This document shows positions 53,501 to 63,492 of a DNA stretch of 64,000 bases, piece after piece. The notes under the pieces are model-generated. The model was not told the DNA's origin and did not search any database. It worked only from the letters and a program-made list of their open reading frames with translations. This DNA comes from Eoetvoesiella caeni. GTDB lineage: Bacteria > Pseudomonadota > Gammaproteobacteria > Burkholderiales > Burkholderiaceae_B. The translations under genes and the position numbers were made by a program. The stretch lies in contig NZ_QNRQ01000002.1 of NCBI RefSeq assembly GCF_003315175.1, forward strand, positions 462,666 through 526,665. Direction: 5' to 3'. The stretch's first letter is position 1. Each line of letters opens with the position of its first letter.

Positions 53501-55663
53501 CTAGCCCCGAGCCTTAGCCACCTGACGCCAGTGATGCAGTAGCGGCTCCGTGTAGCCATTGGGCTGTTCCAGGCCCTTGAAAACCAGGTCGCAGGCAGCT
53601 TTGAAGGCTACGGAATCGTCGAAGTTGGGGGCCATGGGGCGGTAGAGGGGGTCGCCCTTGTTTTGGCCGTCGACGACGGCGGCCATGCGCTTCATGGTTT
53701 CAAGGATTTGTTCCTTGGTGGTGATGCCGTGGTGCAGCCAGTTGGCCATGTGCTGGCTGGAGATGCGCAGGGTGGCGCGGTCTTCCATTAGGCCGACGTC
53801 GTGGATGTCGGGGACTTTGGAGCAGCCTATGCCTTGGTCGATCCAGCGTACGACGTAGCCCAGGATGCCTTGGGAGTTGTTGTCGAGTTCTTGCTGGATT
53901 TCTTCGGCCGACCAGTCGGTGGTGGGCGAGACGGGGATGGTGAGGATTTTTTCGAGCAGGGGCTCGGATTTGCCTTCCATGCCGTGCTGGATTTCCTGGA
54001 CGTCGACCTGGTGGTAATGCAGGGCGTGCAGGGTGGCGGCTGTGGGGGACGGCACCCAGGCGGTGTTGCCGCCGGCCTTGAGGTGGCCGATTTTTTGGAC
54101 GAGCATGTCGGCCATGAGGTCGGGCATGGCCCACATGCCTTTGCCGATCTGGGCGCGCCCGCGCAGGCCGCATTCGAGGCCGACTTGGACGTTGTTGCGT
54201 TCGTAGGCGTCGATCCAGACGCTGCGCTTCATATCGCCTTTGCGCACCATGGGGCCCGCTTCCATGGAAGTGTGCATTTCGTCGCCGGTGCGGTCCAGGA
54301 AGCCGGTGTTGATGAAGGCGACGCGAGCGGTGGCTTGGGCGATGCAGGCCTTGAGGTTGACGCTGGTGCGGCGCTCTTCGTCCATGATGCCCATTTTGAT
54401 GGTGTTGGGCTCTATGCCCAGCAGGTTTTCGACGCGGCCGAAGAGTTCGCCGGCGAAGGCGACTTCGGCGGGGCCGTGCATTTTGGGTTTGACGATGTAG
54501 ATGGAGCCGGCGCGCGAGTTGCCGCGCAGTTTAAGGTCGTTCATGGCGATCAGCGAGGTGACGACGGCGTCCATGATGCCTTCGGGCACTTCGTTGCCGT
54601 CCTGGTCCAGGATGGCCGGGTTGGTCATGAGGTGGCCGACGTTGCGGATCAGCATGAGCGAGCGCGCGGCCAGGGTTTGGGTTTTGCCTTGCAGGTCGGT
54701 GTAGCTGCGGTCGGGGTTGAGCTTGCGCGTAAAGGTCTTGCCGCCCTTGGACATTTCTTCGGTGAGGGTGCCGTTCATCAAGCCCAGCCAGTTGCGGTAG
54801 GCCAGCACTTTGTCTTCGGCGTCGACGGCGGCAATGGAGTCTTCGCAGTCCATGATGGTGGTCAGGGCTGCTTCCATGAGGACGTCTTTGATGCCGGCGC
54901 CGTCTTGCTGGCCGATAGGGCTGTTTTTGTCGATCTGGACTTCGAAGTGCAGGCCGTTATGCTTGAACACCAGGGCTTCAGGTGCCGAGGCGTCGCCGCG
55001 GTAGCCCAGGAAAAGGGCGGGTTGCGCCAGGGCGGCATGCGAGCCGTCTTGCATTTCGACATTGAGCTTGCCGTCGGCGACGGTGTAGCGTGCTGCGTGG
55101 GCATGCGAACCGTTGGACAGGGGGGCGCTTTGGTCGAGGAAGCGGCGGGCGAATTCGATGACTTTGCCGCCGCGCACGGGGTTGTAGCCGCCGGCGCGGG
55201 TGGCGCCGCCTTCTTCGGAGATGGCATCGGTGCCGTACAGGGCGTCGTACAGGCTGCCCCAGCGCGCATTGGCGGCGTTCAGGGCATAGCGTGCGTTGGT
55301 AATGGGCACAACCAGCTGCGGGCCGGCCTGGCTGGTGAATTCTTCGTCGATATTTTGTGTATTGATGGTGGCGCTGGCGGGGGCTTCTTGCAGATAGCCG
55401 ATTTTTTTCAGGAATTCCTGATAGGCCGGCAGATCTTTGAACTTGCCTGGATTCTGTTTGTGCCAGGCGTCGATTTCAGCCTGCAGACGGTCGCGCTCGG
55501 CCAGCAAGGCGCGGTTTTTTGGAGCAAGGTCATGGATGATTTTGGCAAAACCAGCCCAGAATTTATCGGCGGCGACCCCGGTATCGGGCAAGGCTTCGTT
55601 CTGGATGAAGTCGTGCAGGACGGTGGCGATTTGCAGCCCATGTTGCTGGGTTCGTTGTGACAT
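53501..55663 (-). CDS. glcB: Malate synthase G
   Basis: The 720-residue protein matches Glc[27 protein letters not shown] at the N-terminus, [31 protein letters not shown] with catalytic acidic residues, [38 protein letters not shown] and [26 protein letters not shown]. It condenses glyoxylate with acetyl-CoA to malate in the glyoxylate shunt. The ATG at 55663 gives the family's normal length; 56 upstream in-frame codons are not conserved. It is divergent from the carbinolamine dehydratase gene. Confidence 0.95.
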   Translation of the reverse strand: MSQRTQQHGLQIATVLHDFIQNEALPDTGVAADKFWAGFAKIIHDLAPKNRALLAERDRLQAEIDAWHKQNPGKFKDLPAYQEFLKKIGYLQEAPASATINTQNIDEEFTSQAGPQLVVPITNARYALNAANARWGSLYDALYGTDAISEEGGATRAGGYNPVRGGKVIEFARRFLDQSAPLSNGSHAHAARYTVADGKLNVEMQDGSHAALAQPALFLGYRGDASAPEALVFKHNGLHFEVQIDKNSPIGQQDGAGIKDVLMEAALTTIMDCEDSIAAVDAEDKVLAYRNWLGLMNGTLTEEMSKGGKTFTRKLNPDRSYTDLQGKTQTLAARSLMLIRNVGHLMTNPAILDQDGNEVPEGIMDAVVTSLIAMNDLKLRGNSRAGSIYIVKPKMHGPAEVAFAGELFGRVENLLGIEPNTIKMGIMDEERRTSVNLKACIAQATARVAFINTGFLDRTGDEMHTSMEAGPMVRKGDMKRSVWIDAYERNNVQVGLECGLRGRAQIGKGMWAMPDLMADMLVQKIGHLKAGGNTAWVPSPTAATLHALHYHQVDVQEIQHGMEGKSEPLLEKILTIPVSPTTDWSAEEIQQELDNNSQGILGYVVRWIDQGIGCSKVPDIHDVGLMEDRATLRISSQHMANWLHHGITTKEQILETMKRMAAVVDGQNKGDPLYRPMAPNFDDSVAFKAACDLVFKGLEQPNGYTEPLLHHWRQVAKARG

Positions 55664-55947
55664 AGTGGATCCTTGCGTAAAAATAACTGAATCTGCGCCG
55701 ACAGGTACCGGCGAAACAAGTAAAAGAGGGTAAGCGAGCTGAACGGCGAATGGGTAATAATATGGCAATAGTCGCCATTTACTATTAGTATGGACTGTAG
55801 CGCCGAAGTACTCAATGTCTTCAAAGTTCAAGGACTTGCTACTAAAAGTTCATTATCTGCGGTATGCCAACATCTGGTGCGACCAGGTATTCGCCACCGG
55901 CTGCACTGTGTTTCCATCGTTCACGTTGCAACAAAGGAGCAGGCATC

Positions 55948-56235
55948 ATGAAAGCTCAGCTTAAACTTATTGGTGCGCCATCGGCGCTGCTGCTTCTGGA
56001 GGGCTGGTCGGCGGTAGAGTCCCGCGACGCCATCCACAAGACCTATATTTTCAAGAATTTCAGCGAGGCGTTCGGTTTCATGATGCGCGTGGCCATGCAG
56101 GCCGAAAAGCTGGACCATCACCCGGAATGGACCAATGTGTATAACCGCGTAAGCGTTACGCTGACCACCCACGATGCCAAAGGCGTGACCGAGCGCGACA
56201 TTGCCCTGGCGTCCTTCATGGACCTGCTGGCCTAG
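55948..56235 (+). CDS. 4a-hydroxytetrahydrobiopterin (pterin carbinolamine) dehydratase
   Basis: The 95-residue protein has the family core [70 protein letters not shown]; the HHPEW and T-T-H-D-x-x-G-V-T motifs carry the active-site histidines. It recycles the oxidised pterin of phenylalanine hydroxylase, or acts in pterin metabolism generally. ATG at 55948 follows AAAGGAG. No phenylalanine hydroxylase gene lies nearby. Confidence 0.92.
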   Translation: MKAQLKLIGAPSALLLLEGWSAVESRDAIHKTYIFKNFSEAFGFMMRVAMQAEKLDHHPEWTNVYNRVSVTLTTHDAKGVTERDIALASFMDLLA

Positions 56236-56339
56236 CGGCGCAACGCGCAAAGCCCGCCGCCTCGCTGCCGCTCCGCGTCGTTCCGCGGTCACACTGGGTC
56301 TATATACTATGGGTATCTTGTTATGCAGCGGAGTTTTTC

Positions 56340-57839
56340 ATGCATGAATCCTCGGGTTATGCCGGCCCAACGGACCTGCCCCAATTCATACCCTTTACGG
56401 GGTATCGCGATGCCCAGGCGGCCGTTGACCGCCTGATAGAGATCTATGCACGCAACACAGCGTTCATTCGCGCCGCGTTCGCCGAGTACGCCGCGGGCAG
56501 GTTCTTGCCTGGCCAGCGGGCGCGCGCCTACTATCCGGCAATACGCATCAAGGTAAACACCTACCAGGAAGTGGACAGCCGCCTGTCGTACGGCCATGTG
56601 GTCGAACCGGGCACGTACATGACGACCGTGACGCAGCCTACGCTGTATTCCGATTACCTGCGCGAACAGATCAGCCTGCTGATCAAGAACCACGGCGTGG
56701 CGGTGGAGATCGGCGAATCGGACCTGCCCATTCCTTTGCACTTTTCGTTCACCGAAGGCGAATATGTTGAAGGACAGTATTCCGACGCGCTGGGCGATGC
56801 GCTGCGCGATCATTTCGACGTGCCCGATCTGGCGGTCACCGACGATGCCATTGTGAATGGCACCTGGCGCGGACGCTCGGGCGAACCGCAGCCGCTGGCG
56901 CCTTTTACCGCGCCCCGGGTCGACTATTCGCTGCATCGCCTGCAACATTACACGGCTACCGCGCCCCGGCATTTCCAGAACTTCGTGCTGTTCACCAACT
57001 ACCAGTTCTATATCGACGAGTTCTGCCAATGGGCGCGCGATACGCTGGCCAAGGGCGAAGGCGGCTATACCGCTCTGATCGAGCCGGGCAATATCGTGAC
57101 CGAGCGCGGCGCGGTAAGCCAGCCCAGCGCGCCGGCGCCGACCCGCCAGCCGCAGATGCCGTCCTATCACCTGGTGCGCGAGAATCATAGCGGCATTACC
57201 CTGATCAATATCGGCATTGGGCCTTCCAACGCCAAGACCATTACGGACCATGTGGCCGTGCTGCGCCCGAATGCATGGCTGATGCTGGGCCATTGCGCAG
57301 GGTTGCGCACCACCCAGCGCCTGGGCGACTACGTCCTGGCGCATGGCTATGTGCGCCAGGACCATGTGCTGGACGATGACCTGCCCCTGTGGGTGCCGGT
57401 GCCGCCGCTGGCGGAAATCCAGGTGGCGTTGGAAGAGGCCGTGGCCGAGGTCGCCGGCCTTTCAGGCTGGGAACTCAAGCGCATTATGCGTACCGGTACG
57501 GTGGCAACCATCGACAACCGCAACTGGGAACTGCGCGATCATCACGAGCCGGTGCAGCGCTTGTCGCAGTCGCGCGCCATTGCCCTGGATATGGAATCCG
57601 CCACCATCGCCGCCAACGGTTTCCGCTTTCGCGTCCCCTACGGTACTTTGCTGTGCGTGTCCGACAAGCCCCTGCATGGCGAACTGAAGCTGCCCGGCAT
57701 GGCCAGCGACTTCTATCGCAAGCAAGTTGGCCAGCACCTGCATATCGGCATCAGGGCGCTGGAGCGCCTGCGCGACATGCCGCCCGAACGCCTGCATTCG
57801 CGTAAATTGCGCAGCTTCATCGAGACGGCGTTTCAGTGA
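56340..57839 (+). CDS. amn: AMP nucleosidase
   Basis: The 499-residue protein has an N-terminal AMP-nucleosidase-specific domain (RARAYYPAIRIKVNTYQEVDSRLSYGHVVEPGTYMTTVTQP) and a C-terminal purine-nucleoside-phosphorylase fold with GIGPSNAKTITDHVAVLRPNAWLMLGHCAGLR and the catalytic-type AIALDMESATIAANGFRFRVPYGTLLCVSDKPLHGE. It splits AMP to adenine and ribose 5-phosphate. Length and motifs match Escherichia Amn. It stands alone after the dehydratase gene. Confidence 0.94.
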   Translation: MHESSGYAGPTDLPQFIPFTGYRDAQAAVDRLIEIYARNTAFIRAAFAEYAAGRFLPGQRARAYYPAIRIKVNTYQEVDSRLSYGHVVEPGTYMTTVTQPTLYSDYLREQISLLIKNHGVAVEIGESDLPIPLHFSFTEGEYVEGQYSDALGDALRDHFDVPDLAVTDDAIVNGTWRGRSGEPQPLAPFTAPRVDYSLHRLQHYTATAPRHFQNFVLFTNYQFYIDEFCQWARDTLAKGEGGYTALIEPGNIVTERGAVSQPSAPAPTRQPQMPSYHLVRENHSGITLINIGIGPSNAKTITDHVAVLRPNAWLMLGHCAGLRTTQRLGDYVLAHGYVRQDHVLDDDLPLWVPVPPLAEIQVALEEAVAEVAGLSGWELKRIMRTGTVATIDNRNWELRDHHEPVQRLSQSRAIALDMESATIAANGFRFRVPYGTLLCVSDKPLHGELKLPGMASDFYRKQVGQHLHIGIRALERLRDMPPERLHSRKLRSFIETAFQ

Positions 57840-57972
57840 TTCAGCACCGCGCCTGACGCCGAAGCCCTTAAAAATAAATGCATTGACAGGCTCATCCGCG
57901 AAAACTAGACTTTTCGAGACCAATTGTTAAAACTTCAACAAGTTGGCTTTTAATAAAACAAGGAGACAGTCG

Positions 57973-59130
57973 ATGCGGAATCTTAAGAAGCTGGTCGTAG
58001 GCTTTGCCGTGTGCGCGGCATTCGGGGCGGGGTCGGCACAGGCCGACATCAAGGTAGGCGTGATTGTCTCTTTGACGGGGCAGGCTGCATCGCTGGGTAT
58101 TCCCGCCAACCAGACCATAGCGCTATGGCCCAAGGAAATCGCCGGGCAAAAGCTGGAGCTCACCACCCTGGACGACGCTTCGGACCCCACGAAGGCCACA
58201 TTGGCGGCACGCAAGCTTACCAGCGAACACAACGTGGATATCCTGGTTGGCCCATCGGTAACGCCTACCGCGCTGGCGGCCATGCAGGTGGCGGGCGAAA
58301 CCAAGACGCCCATGATCTCCATGTCGGGCGGCGGCGCCATCGTGCTGCCGCAGGAAGGCGTGCGTACCTGGGTGTTCAAAATGCCGCCCTCGGAAGAAAT
58401 TCAGTTGAATCAAATCTTCAACAGCATGAAGAAAAAGGGCGAGAAAACGCTGTCTATCGTTGGTATGAACAATGCATACGGCCAAGTGTTTATCGATGAG
58501 GCCGCGAAATATGCGCCGAAGGCCGGCATAAAGATCGTCAGCGTCGAACGTTTTGGAGGCACCGATACGTCGTTTGTGTCTCAGGCCTTGAAGATTATTG
58601 CCGCCAAGCCCGACGCGGTTTTCATTGCCGCCGCCGGTACGCCTGCGGCCATGCCTCAGATCGAACTTAGCAGCCGTGGTTACAAAGGCACTCAGTATCA
58701 GACCCAGGCGGTCGCGAACAACGACTATCTGCGTATAGGCGGCAAGGCCATCGAAGGCACGCTGATGACGGTATCGCCTTTGCTGGTGGCCGAACAACTG
58801 CCCGACAGCAATATCATCAAGCCGGTCGCGATGAAGTATGTCAAGGCTGTCGAAGCCAAGTATGGCCCTGGCTCGCGCACTTTGTTCGGCGGCCAGGCAT
58901 GGGATGTAAGCCTGATGCTTGAAAAGGCCATACCTGTCGCCTTGAAGAAAGCCAAGCCGGGTACCGCCGAATTCCGGGTGGCCTTGCGCGATGCGCTTGA
59001 AAACATCAAGGACCTGGTGTTGACGGAAGGGGTGTACAGCATGTCCGTCAAGGACCACAACGGCGCGGACGCCCGCAGCCAAGTGTTGGTCGAAGTGAAA
59101 GACGGCAAGTGGAAATACATTCCTAATTGA
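57973..59130 (+). CDS. LivK-like periplasmic substrate-binding protein (second copy)
   Basis: The 385-residue protein has a signal peptide (MRNLKKLVVGFAVCAAFGAGSAQA) and mature start DIKVGVIVSLTGQAASLGIPANQTIALWPKEIAGQKLE. It resembles the protein at 9815-10969 throughout, for example GAAGTPAAMPQIE, GGQAWDVSLMLEKAIPVALKKAKPGTAEFRVALRDALE. AAGGAG precedes the ATG. It is the first gene of a plus-strand aromatic set (FAD monooxygenase, Rieske oxygenase, FMN reductase) and again has no permease nearby. Confidence 0.87.
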   Translation: MRNLKKLVVGFAVCAAFGAGSAQADIKVGVIVSLTGQAASLGIPANQTIALWPKEIAGQKLELTTLDDASDPTKATLAARKLTSEHNVDILVGPSVTPTALAAMQVAGETKTPMISMSGGGAIVLPQEGVRTWVFKMPPSEEIQLNQIFNSMKKKGEKTLSIVGMNNAYGQVFIDEAAKYAPKAGIKIVSVERFGGTDTSFVSQALKIIAAKPDAVFIAAAGTPAAMPQIELSSRGYKGTQYQTQAVANNDYLRIGGKAIEGTLMTVSPLLVAEQLPDSNIIKPVAMKYVKAVEAKYGPGSRTLFGGQAWDVSLMLEKAIPVALKKAKPGTAEFRVALRDALENIKDLVLTEGVYSMSVKDHNGADARSQVLVEVKDGKWKYIPN

Positions 59131-59156
59131 TATTTAGTTTGTAGAGGCAGGGCATT

Positions 59157-60872
59157 ATGTCGGCAGACCTCAAGCCGTATCCGTTCGACTTCGTCAAGCG
59201 GCAAAACAGGCCGCGAGGCGATGCGGATTCCGGCCACCATCCCGTCGTGATCATCGGCGGCGGGGTGGCGGGTCTTACGGCAGCCCTGGCCCTGGCTGTT
59301 CAGGGTATACGTTCGGTTGTGCTTGAAGCCGACGAAACAGTCTGCTTCGGCAGCCGCGCCATTTGTATTTCACGGCGCAGCCTTGAAATTTTCGAACGCC
59401 TGGGTGTGGTCGGCGACATCCTGGAAAAGGGCCTGCCCTGGACGGGCGGGCGATCTTATTTTCGCAATCAAGAAGTGCTGCGGTTTTCCATGCCGCACGA
59501 TGCCAACCAGCATCTGCCGCCCATGGTCAATATCCAGCAGTACTACGTCGAAGAATATCTGGTGCGGGCTCTTGAACTGCGCCCGGAAATGGTCGAAATA
59601 CGCTGGGCCAGCCGTGTGAATAAAATCTCGGCCGGCGAGGATTCGGTATTGCTTGACGTCGAACATGGCAAAGAGCGTTACCAGTTGCGGGCCGACTGGC
59701 TTGTTGCCTGCGACGGCGGCCGCAGCACGGTGCGCGAGGCGCTGGGCTTGCATCTTCAAGGAACGGCCTACGAAGGCGTTTATATCATTGCCGACATCGA
59801 ACTGGAATCCAGCCTGCCTACCGAGAGGCTGGCCTGGTTCGACCCGCCTTCGAACCCCGGCTCTACCTTGCTGATGCACAAGCAGCCGGACAACATCTGG
59901 CGCATCGACTACCAGATCCGCGACGACGAGGTTCCATCCGAGGCCGTCAAGCCGGAAAACGTATTGCCGCGCGTGCAGGCCCATCTGGAAATGATAGGCC
60001 AGACGGGTGCGTGGACGCCGCTGTGGATTACGCTATACAAGGCCAACGCCCTGACGCTGGAAAGCTATCGCCACGGCCGAATTTTCTTTGCCGGCGATGC
60101 TGCGCACCTGGTGCCCATCTTCGGCGTGCGGGGGGCCAATTCGGCTATCGACGATGTGGACAACTTGGCCTGGAAATTGGCCGCTGTCATCAAGGGCGGG
60201 GCGCGGCAGCCGCTGCTTGATTCGTATTCCGACGAGCGCGTGTTCGCCGCTCATGAGAACCTGCAAAAGGGTATGAAAAGTACTGAATTCATGGCGCCGC
60301 CCACCTTCGCGTTCCAGATGATGCGCGAGGCGGTCCTAAGCCTGGCGGACGATACACCGGGGGTTCGGTCCTTGATCAATCCGCGCCAGACCAGCGCCAT
60401 TGCATATACGGATTCGCGGGCGGTGGCCATGCGGGACGACGACCGGTCGTTTACCAGCGGGCCCCGGCGCGGTTCGGTGCTGCAAAGCGCCGCGCTGCGC
60501 CGTATCGACGCGCAAGGCCGCCAGTCTTGCGTGCATATTACGCAATTGGTGCTGGCCGGCCAGTATCTGTTGCTGCAGTTTGGCGCAAAGGCGGCCATTG
60601 GCGCCGACCTTGCGCAGGCTCTTGCGAACCTGCGCAATGAAGGCATTGAAATTCGCGCGCTGGCGGTATGCCCCGGAATCGATCCCGAGGCGGGCGGAGA
60701 GTATCTGATTGATGCCGACGGCGCGGCGGCGGCCTTGTACGGCGCGCAGGATGGGGGCGTGTATGTAGCGCGGCCCGACGGCCATGTGCTGGGACGCTGG
60801 CGCTCGCTTTCGGGGCCGGCGCTTGTGCAGGCCATGCACGAGGTATCGGGCATGACGGGAGAGCAGGCATGA
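59157..60872 (+). CDS. FAD-dependent aromatic monooxygenase (phenol hydroxylase/MhpA type)
   Basis: The 571-residue flavoprotein shows the FAD motif VVIIGGGVAGLTAALALAVQGIRSVVLE at about residue 29, the DG motif LVACDGGRSTVREALGL and the GD motif GRIFFAGDAAHLVPIFGVRGANSAIDDVDNLAWKL, plus a C-terminal thioredoxin-like domain ending with LYGAQDGGVYVARPDGHVLGRW. Such enzymes hydroxylate phenolic rings using NAD(P)H and oxygen. A very short gene overlaps its stop by 4 bp. Substrate not determinable. Confidence 0.88.
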   Translation: MSADLKPYPFDFVKRQNRPRGDADSGHHPVVIIGGGVAGLTAALALAVQGIRSVVLEADETVCFGSRAICISRRSLEIFERLGVVGDILEKGLPWTGGRSYFRNQEVLRFSMPHDANQHLPPMVNIQQYYVEEYLVRALELRPEMVEIRWASRVNKISAGEDSVLLDVEHGKERYQLRADWLVACDGGRSTVREALGLHLQGTAYEGVYIIADIELESSLPTERLAWFDPPSNPGSTLLMHKQPDNIWRIDYQIRDDEVPSEAVKPENVLPRVQAHLEMIGQTGAWTPLWITLYKANALTLESYRHGRIFFAGDAAHLVPIFGVRGANSAIDDVDNLAWKLAAVIKGGARQPLLDSYSDERVFAAHENLQKGMKSTEFMAPPTFAFQMMREAVLSLADDTPGVRSLINPRQTSAIAYTDSRAVAMRDDDRSFTSGPRRGSVLQSAALRRIDAQGRQSCVHITQLVLAGQYLLLQFGAKAAIGADLAQALANLRNEGIEIRALAVCPGIDPEAGGEYLIDADGAAAALYGAQDGGVYVARPDGHVLGRWRSLSGPALVQAMHEVSGMTGEQA

Positions 60873-61042
60873 ACGAGCAGGAACTGGACGCGGTATATAC
60901 CGAGCTATGCCATGCGCTGGGCGCGGCCGGGGAAGAGGGCGCGACAAAGCTGCTTAGCCGCTTTGCCTTGTTGGCCATGCTTGAAATAGACGATGCGGAA
61001 CGGCTCAAGGCAATGGTGAAGCGGGCCGCGCAAGAAGCCTGA
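60869..61042 (+). CDS. DUF2783-like small protein coupled to the FAD monooxygenase
   Basis: The 57-residue product (MNEQELDAVYTELCHALGAAG, then TKLLSRFALLAMLEIDDAERLKAMV) is a short helical protein resembling the DUF2783 family, which often follows FAD-monooxygenase genes. Its ATG lies in ATGA at the end of the monooxygenase gene, so the two are coupled. Too short for many gene finders. Role unknown; a subunit or stability factor is one possibility. Confidence 0.7.
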   Translation: MNEQELDAVYTELCHALGAAGEEGATKLLSRFALLAMLEIDDAERLKAMVKRAAQEA

Positions 61043-61156
61043 TTCGCTTTCCCCCGTCGAACGTCTATTTCGTCGGCGTAGCTGTCGCACGTTGCGCTAT
61101 GCGCGCATATTTCTGCGGATGACTTGAAAACGGACTGTGGGCTGCAGGGGAAAATT

Positions 61157-62257
61157 ATGTTCATGAAGAATTGCTGGTACGTTGCGGGATGGTCGCACGA
61201 GGTCGAGGCCGATGCACTGTTTGCCAGGACTATTTGCAACAAGCGCATTGTGTTCTGGCGGGACGAGGCCGGCAGGCTGCACGCGCTGGATGACCGCTGC
61301 TGCCATCGGGGCGCGCCCTTGTCGATCGGGCGCAAAGAAGGCAACGCCGTGCGCTGCATGTATCACGGGTTTTTATTCGATACCTCGGGCACCTGCATTG
61401 AAATTCCCGGCTATGCCCAGATTCCGCCCAAGGCCCGGGTGCGCAGCTATGCGGTGGTCGAGCGCTCGCGCTGGATCTGGCTATGGATGGGCGACCCGGC
61501 CCAGGCCGATGAATCGCTGATCCCGGATACGCATTGGCTGGACGATCCGGATTGGGCCTGCACCCAGCCCGGCCGCCTGCACTACGATGTCAATTATCAA
61601 TTAGTCAACGACAATCTGTTGGATTTTTCGCACTTGTCTTATGTGCATCCCAAGACGCTGGGGGGCTCTGAAGAGTACGCGCAATTGCGCTCGAAAATAG
61701 AACGCCTGCCGCGCGGGCTGCGCATCACGCGCTGGTTCCTGGACAAACCCCCGGCGCCTTTTGTGGCGAAGCTGCTGCAGGCCAAGGGCATGACGGGCAA
61801 TGTCGACCGCTGGAACAATTACGATTTCCTGCTGCCCGGTGTGCTTATCATGGACTCTGGCTTTGCGCCGGCAGGCAGCGGCGCACAGGAAGGCAACCGC
61901 AAGGACGGCATCGAGTTTCGCCACTGCCAGGTGGTGACGCCTGAAACAGAAAACACCTGCCACTATTTCTTTGCCCAACCGCGCAACTTCGACAAGGACA
62001 GCCTGGATGTCAGTCAGGCCTTGTATACCAGCATACTTGCCGCTTTCGAAGAAGACCGGGGCATTATCACGGCCCAGGCCGAAAACATTGCCGCCGAGCC
62101 CTCGTTCGAGCCAGTTGCTTGCGGCCTGGATGCCGCCCTGGGCCAGTTTAGGGCGATGATTGCGCGTCAGATCGCATTGGAAAGCGAGGAAGAGGCTGCT
62201 GGCGCGATGGACGGGTCTGGCAATGTGGGCCGACGCAATGAGGCCCAGACAGCCTGA
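61157..62257 (+). CDS. Rieske non-heme iron oxygenase, VanA type (second of the MFxKNCWY group)
   Basis: The 366-residue protein has Cys48-x-His50 and Cys67-x2-His70 for the Rieske centre and Asn153-x2-Asp156-x2-His159-x4-His164 for catalytic iron, the same numbers within one residue as the oxygenase at 7586. The ATG at 61157 is followed by the canonical FMKNCWYVAGW; an earlier TTG is unlikely. No PDR-type reductase is adjacent, so it may use one encoded at 8753 or elsewhere. Linked to the FAD monooxygenase and an FMN reductase. Confidence 0.87.
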   Translation: MFMKNCWYVAGWSHEVEADALFARTICNKRIVFWRDEAGRLHALDDRCCHRGAPLSIGRKEGNAVRCMYHGFLFDTSGTCIEIPGYAQIPPKARVRSYAVVERSRWIWLWMGDPAQADESLIPDTHWLDDPDWACTQPGRLHYDVNYQLVNDNLLDFSHLSYVHPKTLGGSEEYAQLRSKIERLPRGLRITRWFLDKPPAPFVAKLLQAKGMTGNVDRWNNYDFLLPGVLIMDSGFAPAGSGAQEGNRKDGIEFRHCQVVTPETENTCHYFFAQPRNFDKDSLDVSQALYTSILAAFEEDRGIITAQAENIAAEPSFEPVACGLDAALGQFRAMIARQIALESEEEAAGAMDGSGNVGRRNEAQTA

Positions 62258-62342
62258 ACTGAACTAGCTGCGGCTTGCGGCGATTGCCGCTACAGGCACG
62301 GGACTTGCGGGCCGCTTCTGTCTTACTTGCCGGGAGACTTGT

Positions 62343-63425
62343 ATGACCGAACCCAAGCTTGAAGTCCGTACCGGACAATATACCGGGACGCTTACGCGCG
62401 ATGCGTTCCGCAAGCGTTTCATGCACCGCTTCTACGACCCTGCTTTTCGGGGCGAGCAGGAAGCGCTGGAGCGGCTTGAAGCCATCGCGTGGGATGCGTA
62501 TCAAAGCGGCCGCAAGTCGCCCGTCACGGTGAAGGCGGGCCCGGGCTATGCCGATCCTGATTACGATATGTCGGTGGAATGGAAAGAGACGCACGACCGT
62601 CTGGCGCGCGCCGCCGAGATTCAGCGCGATCCGCACACACGCCTGCGCGTACTGGTGATTATCGGCGCCTCGCGCAACGATGGCACCTGTCCGGGCGAAG
62701 TCTCCAAAAGCTGGCGGCTTGCGCAGATAGTCCGCCATGAGGTGGAAGCCGGCGGCCTGCAGGCCGACATGCTGGACTTGAGCCGGCTGGTGTCGGAATA
62801 CCAGTATCAGATCCACCCTTGCAAAGGCTGCGTGTCCACGGCGATGCCGCTGTGCCACTGGCCATGCAGCTGCTATCCCAATCACTCGCTGGGCCAGCAC
62901 AACGACGCGATGAACGAAATATATGAACAGTGGGTGGCGGCGCACGGCGTGATACTGGTCGCTCCGACCTACTGGTATCAGTCGCCCAGTCCCCTGAAGC
63001 TGATGATCGACCGGATGGTATGCGCCGATGGCGGCAACCCCGACCCGACGTCGACTGCCGGCAAGAACGTTATGAAAGCCAAGAAAATCGAAATGGACGG
63101 TTGGCCCTATCCTAAACACCTGGCGGGCCGGACCTACGGGTTGGCAGTGCACGGCGACGTGGCCGGCATTGAGGGCCAGCGGCGCGCCTTGAGCGATTGG
63201 CTTGACTGGATGGGGCTGGTCGACGCGGGTTCGTGGTCGGTGCTGGATCGCTATATCGGCTACTACAAGCCTTATGCCACCAGCCATTCAGAACTGGACG
63301 CAGATCAGGCGGTGCAGGAAGAGGTACGCAATGTTGCGCGGGCGGTGATCCGCTCTTTGCGGCTGCGCAGGGCGGGAGAGCTGCCGCAGCCCGACGATGG
63401 CCTGCATGATCCCCGGCCCAAGTAA
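62343..63425 (+). CDS. NADPH-dependent FMN reductase/flavodoxin-fold protein with N-terminal extension
   Basis: The 360-residue protein has an N-terminal region of about 95 residues (MTEPKLEVRTGQYTGTLTRDAFRKRF) and then a flavodoxin-like FMN reductase domain: RVLVIIGASRNDGTCPGEVSKSWRLAQIV for phosphate binding and ILVAPTYWYQSPSPLKLMIDRMVCADGG. A cysteine-rich segment (HPCKGCVSTAMPLCHWPCSCYP) is unusual and could bind a metal or cluster. It may reduce a quinone or nitro group or feed electrons to the neighbouring oxygenase. Function uncertain. Confidence 0.75.
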   Translation: MTEPKLEVRTGQYTGTLTRDAFRKRFMHRFYDPAFRGEQEALERLEAIAWDAYQSGRKSPVTVKAGPGYADPDYDMSVEWKETHDRLARAAEIQRDPHTRLRVLVIIGASRNDGTCPGEVSKSWRLAQIVRHEVEAGGLQADMLDLSRLVSEYQYQIHPCKGCVSTAMPLCHWPCSCYPNHSLGQHNDAMNEIYEQWVAAHGVILVAPTYWYQSPSPLKLMIDRMVCADGGNPDPTSTAGKNVMKAKKIEMDGWPYPKHLAGRTYGLAVHGDVAGIEGQRRALSDWLDWMGLVDAGSWSVLDRYIGYYKPYATSHSELDADQAVQEEVRNVARAVIRSLRLRRAGELPQPDDGLHDPRPK

Positions 63426-63429
63426 TTGT

Positions 63430-63461
63430 GTGGCTGCAACGGCATGCCGTTGCGCAGCCAG
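63430..63461. other. Stem-loop between convergent genes
   Basis: GGCTGCAACGGCA around 63431-63443 pairs with TGCCGTTGCGCAGCC after it, with a small bulge. There is no T-run. It sits between the convergent FMN-reductase and SET-domain genes and may act as a weak bidirectional terminator. Confidence 0.45.
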
Positions 63462-63492
63462 CAAGATTTGAACCGGTGCCGGTCCCTGTCCT

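Noticed and set aside
53248-53517. Possible 89-residue plus-strand gene before malate synthase
   Set aside because: No ribosome site, no family, and the end is antisense to the malate synthase gene.
53801-55660. Plus-strand open frame of about 619 codons
   Set aside because: It lies entirely antisense to malate synthase G, which is fully conserved; long antisense frames are common in this high-GC codon usage.
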